Below, piece by piece: positions 60,639-64,000 of a stretch of DNA of 64,000 nt. Location of the stretch: the NCBI GenBank assembly GCA_051003795.1, contig JBPCKZ010000201.1, positions 16,132 through 80,131 of the forward strand, written 5' to 3'. Source of the stretch: JALYXS01 sp051003795. Its GTDB lineage: Bacteria; Acidobacteriota; Terriglobia; Bryobacterales; Bryobacteraceae. A model generated the notes under the pieces. It ran no database searches. It was not told where the DNA came from and saw only the letters and a list, made by a program, of their open reading frames with translations. Made by a program: the position numbers and the translations under genes. Numbering within the stretch: position 1 is the first letter of the stretch; each line of letters opens with the position of its first letter.

Positions 60639-60642
60639 ATCT

Positions 60643-62109
60643 TTAAGGAGCCGGGACGCTCCTGCCTTCGCGCCATGCCTTCACGTACTTCGCCGTCTTC
60701 GCATTCCCCTCGTTCCACTTGGGCGCTTCGGGATTATCCGCCAGCATTATCAGCCCCAACGCCACCATGCGGTCGATTTTCGCCATGTTCGCGTAATCGA
60801 TTTTGTCCCACTCGTCCGAGACCTTGTGATAATCCGGAAACACCAGGCTAACCGCCAGCGTGTGCGCCGGAACTCCGTGGTCCGCGAGGGACTGATTGTC
60901 GCTACGGTCGAAATACGAGTCGCTATCGCCCGATTTATAAACCTTTACGCCGGTCTCCGCGCCCGCCGCTTCGAAGGTCTTCGGAAGGTTCGTGAAATCG
61001 AAGCCCGTGAACGTGGCCGTGCCGATCTGGGGTCCGCTCGCGTCGTCGGTCCGCCCGATCTGCTCCAAATTTACTTCGGCGACGGTCTTGCCGATCGGAA
61101 ACACCGGATGCGCGGCGTAATATTGCGATCCGAGCAAGCCTTTCTCCTCTCCGAAGAATGTCATAAAGACGATGCTGCGTTTTGGATGCGGCTTCATCGT
61201 GGCGAGAGCGCCGGCGATCTCCACCACCGATACCGTACCGCTGCCATCGTCGTTCGCGCCGTTAAAAATGCGGTCGCCGTCGCCCGTTGCCTTAACGCCG
61301 AGATGATCGTAATGAGCAGTCACCAGGATGAACGTACTTTCAAGAACCGGATCGGAACCCCGCAGCAGCCCAATCACATTCCTCAATCCGGCCGGTTTTT
61401 CCGAAGGCGCCGAGGCGGCGATCGATACGGTTTCTTTCGTGAGACCCGTTGGAAGCGCGTCAAACGCCTTTACCGCCGCCGGATCGTACACCACGATCAG
61501 GACGGGACGCGGGTTCTTGAGTCGATCCGCGGCGACCAGATAAGTCGCGCCGCGCTCCCGCCGCTCGGACTTCGAAAACAGGACGATGGCCGCGGGCTTC
61601 AGCTTCTCGATCGCGTCCCTTCGCCGGTAATCCCGCATCCGGCCAACGACCACTTTCCCTTCCAGCGAAGCGCTCTCCGGTTCGTCGCTGCCCAGCTTGA
61701 AAACGGGCGCGGCTTTTAGATCGAGCGCCTTTGTCGATTGCAGCGTGACCTGCTCTTTGGCCACATGAACCCCGCCCAGTTCGAGTTGGACGCCGTCCGG
61801 ATCGCGCGTCATCTCGACAAAATCGGCGTTCTGGAAGTAGCCGCCGTTCACGGGGGGCTCGAGACCCGCGCGGCGGAACTGTGCCGCGATGTACTCGCCC
61901 GCGATCGTCAGTCCTTCCGAGGGTGTGTCACGGCCTTCAAGCGCGTCGGAGGCGATGAAGGAAAGGTGGCCGCGAAGCGAATCGGCCGAAATACGATCCA
62001 GAACGGATTGCTCTTCGGCGCTCGGTGAAAGGTGAACCTTAGGCGCTGCACAAATCAGCGCCGCGAAGAGAACTGTGCAATACCTACTTGATCTGCTTCG
62101 CCAGCTCAA
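60643..62109 (-). CDS. Exported M28-family zinc aminopeptidase
   Basis: A 488-residue peptidase with a PA insert domain and an M28 catalytic domain. It has HLSFIASDALEGRDTPSEG near the N-terminus, a PA-like middle (LEGKVVVGRMRDYRR) and the two-zinc site: ILVTAHYDHLGV (His and Asp), IFNGANDDGSGTVSVVEIA (bridging Asp), FFGEEKGLLGS (Glu-Glu), and later SDSYFDRSDNQSLA and DYHKVSDEWDKIDY (His). No ATG fits after the upstream stop; the TTG at 62109 gives a basic start (SWRSRSSRY) and a hydrophobic core CTVLFAALICA, a good signal peptide, and overlaps the aldolase gene by 26 bp. The frame is open to 62220. Confidence 0.9.
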   Translation of the reverse strand: MSWRSRSSRYCTVLFAALICAAPKVHLSPSAEEQSVLDRISADSLRGHLSFIASDALEGRDTPSEGLTIAGEYIAAQFRRAGLEPPVNGGYFQNADFVEMTRDPDGVQLELGGVHVAKEQVTLQSTKALDLKAAPVFKLGSDEPESASLEGKVVVGRMRDYRRRDAIEKLKPAAIVLFSKSERRERGATYLVAADRLKNPRPVLIVVYDPAAVKAFDALPTGLTKETVSIAASAPSEKPAGLRNVIGLLRGSDPVLESTFILVTAHYDHLGVKATGDGDRIFNGANDDGSGTVSVVEIAGALATMKPHPKRSIVFMTFFGEEKGLLGSQYYAAHPVFPIGKTVAEVNLEQIGRTDDASGPQIGTATFTGFDFTNLPKTFEAAGAETGVKVYKSGDSDSYFDRSDNQSLADHGVPAHTLAVSLVFPDYHKVSDEWDKIDYANMAKIDRMVALGLIMLADNPEAPKWNEGNAKTAKYVKAWREGRSVPAP

Positions 62110-62848
62110 TGGCTCTCTCGTACAGCATCCCCGTCTCATTGCTGCACCCCAGGAAAAGCATCCCGCGCTCTTTCCAGAAGTTCGCGAGCGCCGCCGTTCG
62201 CGTCTGCGTTCCAGGCGCAATCCCGCGGCGCGCGCAGCTATCCCGCACGGCTTCCATCGCCTCCACCATCTTGGGGTGCTGAAACTCGCCCGGCACCCCC
62301 AGCGAAATCGAAAGATCGGCCGGCCCGATCATCACGGCATCGATCCCCGGCACCGATAGCAGCTCCTCGCGGCCTTCAAGCGCTTTCCTGGTCTCGATCT
62401 GCAGCACCACCATGGTGTTCGCGTTCACATGCTCGATCACTTCATTGAAGCTGCGCGTTTCATAATCGATCTGCACCGCCGTCAATCCATACCCGCGCAT
62501 GCCGAGCGGCGGAAACTTTGTCCAACTCACCGCCTTCTCCAGAAGCTCCGGCGATTCCACGCGTGGGAAAATAATCCCCTGCGCCCCGCAATCGAGCGAG
62601 CGAGCCACCATCGAATACTGCAAATCGCCGACGCGCACGATCGGACTCAGGCCCGCGAGTAATGAGACGCGGCAGATGTCCTGTACCGTTTCAAGGTCGA
62701 AACCGCCGTGCTCCGTATCGACGAACGCCCACTCAAATCCCGCGGCCGCGAGAATCCGGGCAATCTCGGGCGACCGAAGCTGCCCGAATCCAGTGCCGAG
62801 CTGCATCTTCCCTTCGGCCAGGGCTTTTTTGACTGTGTTTATACGCAT
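62084..62848 (-). CDS. HpcH/HpaI family aldolase
   Basis: A 254-residue class II-type pyruvate aldolase of the HpcH/HpaI family, which cleaves 2-keto-3-deoxy sugar acids or 4-hydroxy-2-oxo acids to pyruvate and an aldehyde with a divalent metal. Landmarks: GTGFGQLRSPEIARILAAAG, FEWAFVDTEHGGFDLET, GAQGIIFPRVESPELLEKAV, VVLQIETRKALEGREE (metal Glu) and IDAVMIGPADLSISLGVPGEF (Asp). The ATG at 62848 shares one base with the bshC stop (TGATG), so it is coupled to bshC. The link to bacillithiol is only positional; sugar-acid breakdown is more likely. Confidence 0.9.
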   Translation of the reverse strand: MRINTVKKALAEGKMQLGTGFGQLRSPEIARILAAAGFEWAFVDTEHGGFDLETVQDICRVSLLAGLSPIVRVGDLQYSMVARSLDCGAQGIIFPRVESPELLEKAVSWTKFPPLGMRGYGLTAVQIDYETRSFNEVIEHVNANTMVVLQIETRKALEGREELLSVPGIDAVMIGPADLSISLGVPGEFQHPKMVEAMEAVRDSCARRGIAPGTQTRTAALANFWKERGMLFLGCSNETGMLYERAIELAKQIK

Positions 62849-64000
62849 CAGGCAACCAGCATCTGATGATCGGGACACTCGAGTCGCACATTCCCGTAGA
62901 TCTCGTCGATCAACCCGGGACCGTGCTTCGCGATCAGCGGAACTATCGAATACAGCCGCTCCTGCAAATGCTTATTCGGATAAATCAACCCCGAGAGCGA
63001 GCGGGCGTCGCCGGCGGCCCGCTGGTCGCGCGCAATCGCCTGTTTGCCCACTTTCCCCTCGATCTTCGCTATCTGATATTCGATCTTCCGCTGGCTCTTA
63101 GCCAAAGCCTTGGCCAGCGTCGGATCGAATCGCTTCAGTTCCGCCGAGAGCCGCTGAATCAGATTGCCGGCAGTGTCCTTGGTCGCCTGCATGGTCTTTG
63201 CGACCGAGGGAGGCACCAGCCGCTCGGCGATTTTGCGGTGCAGCGTTTCCTCGCCGTGAAAAAAATCGGGAAGTTCCAAATAATAACGCGCCATGAGCTT
63301 GCGGCTATGCGCGTCGAGCACGGTGAACCCGCTCCGATGCAAGCCCACCGGCTGCCGCCCCAGTAGGCGTTTGTAAATCACCTGCGATTGCGCGAGATAC
63401 GCCAATTCCGCCGGCCCGCCCACGTACGCCACCGTCGGCAGCATGTAATCCTGGATGACCGGGCGAAGCAGGGCGTTAGGCGAAAGGTGGTCCGCGCGAT
63501 CCTGCAACTCTTGCACGGAAAACCGCCGCCCTTGCGAAACGTACTCGCCGTTCTGCCGCCGCAGGCTGAGGCGCTTCCCGTTTTCGAGCAGAAAGAACAG
63601 CGCGGTGCTCTCTTCGACATGCACCTGGGCGTGATAACCGGCTTCGGTCAGCTCGCGGTTGCGCGCCAGCAATTCCCGCGTCAACTCCGGAGCCTCGGCG
63701 ACCGCCGCCCGCATCGCGGGAGCGGCCAGTTCCCGCATTGCCGGCGACATGGGATCGATCTGCAGCATCGGATAACTCGCAAGCAGATCGCCCGTGAGCG
63801 CGCCGAACGCCTCCCCGAAGCTCCTGCCCGGCGCGTAAGCGCTTTGAACCCTCGCCACGATCTCTTCCGCGAACGGCAATCCGTGCAGGATCGCCGCCAG
63901 TTCATCCATCGGAACGCTATCGAGAACAACCCCGCCCACGGGCTGATTCGGTCCTGGGTTAGCTCCCGCTCTGAGTTCGTGCGGTTGATATTCGCGGTCG
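62848..64000 (-). CDS. bshC: Bacillithiol biosynthesis cysteine-adding enzyme, 5' end cut by window edge
   Basis: The last 383 residues of BshC, which is thought to add cysteine to glucosaminyl-malate in the last step of bacillithiol synthesis. The reading frame is open to the right edge, with PNQPVGGVVLDSVPMDEL near it, so the start lies outside (family length about 540). Landmarks: AYAPGRSFGEAFGALTGDLL, YPMLQIDPMSPAMREL, QDYMLPTVAYVGGPAELAYL, LLGRQPVGLHRSGFTVLD, a long coiled coil (about the third quarter) and the end SGLIYPNKHLQERLYSIV. A GTG at 63939 exists, but it would give a truncated protein. The stop TGA overlaps the next ATG by one base. Confidence 0.92.
   Translation of the reverse strand, partial: DREYQPHELRAGANPGPNQPVGGVVLDSVPMDELAAILHGLPFAEEIVARVQSAYAPGRSFGEAFGALTGDLLASYPMLQIDPMSPAMRELAAPAMRAAVAEAPELTRELLARNRELTEAGYHAQVHVEESTALFFLLENGKRLSLRRQNGEYVSQGRRFSVQELQDRADHLSPNALLRPVIQDYMLPTVAYVGGPAELAYLAQSQVIYKRLLGRQPVGLHRSGFTVLDAHSRKLMARYYLELPDFFHGEETLHRKIAERLVPPSVAKTMQATKDTAGNLIQRLSAELKRFDPTLAKALAKSQRKIEYQIAKIEGKVGKQAIARDQRAAGDARSLSGLIYPNKHLQERLYSIVPLIAKHGPGLIDEIYGNVRLECPDHQMLVA

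Noticed and set aside
1..64000. tRNA, rRNA, riboswitch or replication-origin sequence
   Set aside because: No cloverleaf, rRNA core, T-box-like leader before leuA or dnaA-box cluster was found by reading; covariance-model searches could still find a small RNA.

Overview
The window looks like chromosomal DNA of a Bryobacterales/Solibacter-type acidobacterium. It is GC-rich, mostly densely packed, and has no rRNA, tRNA, phage or CRISPR sequence. The lineage call rests on three secreted proteins ending in the Solibacter-type C-terminal domain (TIGR03437), a PSD1 cytochrome plus DUF1501 pair, many Tat or Sec exported hydrolases, an ECF sigma factor next to a Ser/Thr kinase, and a bacillithiol enzyme (BshC).

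Layout. 1-1884: citrate synthase (cut by the left edge), a small membrane protein and an OmpH/Skp chaperone on the minus strand. 2005-5612: sulfatase, MFS transporter and a Phd/VapC toxin-antitoxin pair. 5640-7214: a decayed DUF1175/alpha-2-macroglobulin locus with deletions, frameshifts and an inverted internal piece. 7245-12335: aminotransferase class V, then an overlapping minus-strand unit of GH127, amidohydrolase and rRNA methyltransferase. 12348-16942: a GH-like/SUMF1 gene split by a 2,460-bp IS1-family element (12910-15369) with 21-bp terminal inverted repeats, an 8-bp target duplication and three passenger genes, one a trypsin-like protease. 17242-21987: TIGR03118 and DUF4185 proteins with TIGR03437 tails. 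22364-24330: an ECF sigma factor and a kinase, both frameshifted. 24401-29477: GH63 glucosidase, glucose dehydrogenase with an ATA where its start should be, cyclase-family hydrolase and DUF421. 29547-32998: membrane protein, winged-helix regulator, then uppS-tmk-holB. 33000-35858: beta-propeller protein and a YefM/YoeB pair. 35872-40209: PSD1/DUF1501. 40761-49658: a tightly spaced seven-gene minus-strand run ending in icd, purE and purK. 49677-56967: an ACT/DUF5612 protein, an amidohydrolase, leuDCBA and a divergent LysR regulator. 57268-60601: two tandem secreted subtilases with VWG hexapeptide repeats. 60643-64000: M28 peptidase, HpcH/HpaI aldolase and bshC (cut by the right edge).

How it works together. 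Core metabolism (TCA entry and isocitrate oxidation, purines, leucine, dTMP, undecaprenyl phosphate, bacillithiol) is mixed with a heterotroph's exported degradative set: sulfatase, GH127, GH63 with glucose dehydrogenase, M13, M28 and S8 peptidases. Two toxin-antitoxin pairs, one insertion element and several broken genes mark the accessory, decaying parts. The most unusual item is the IS1-family element with its protease and small-protein cargo.
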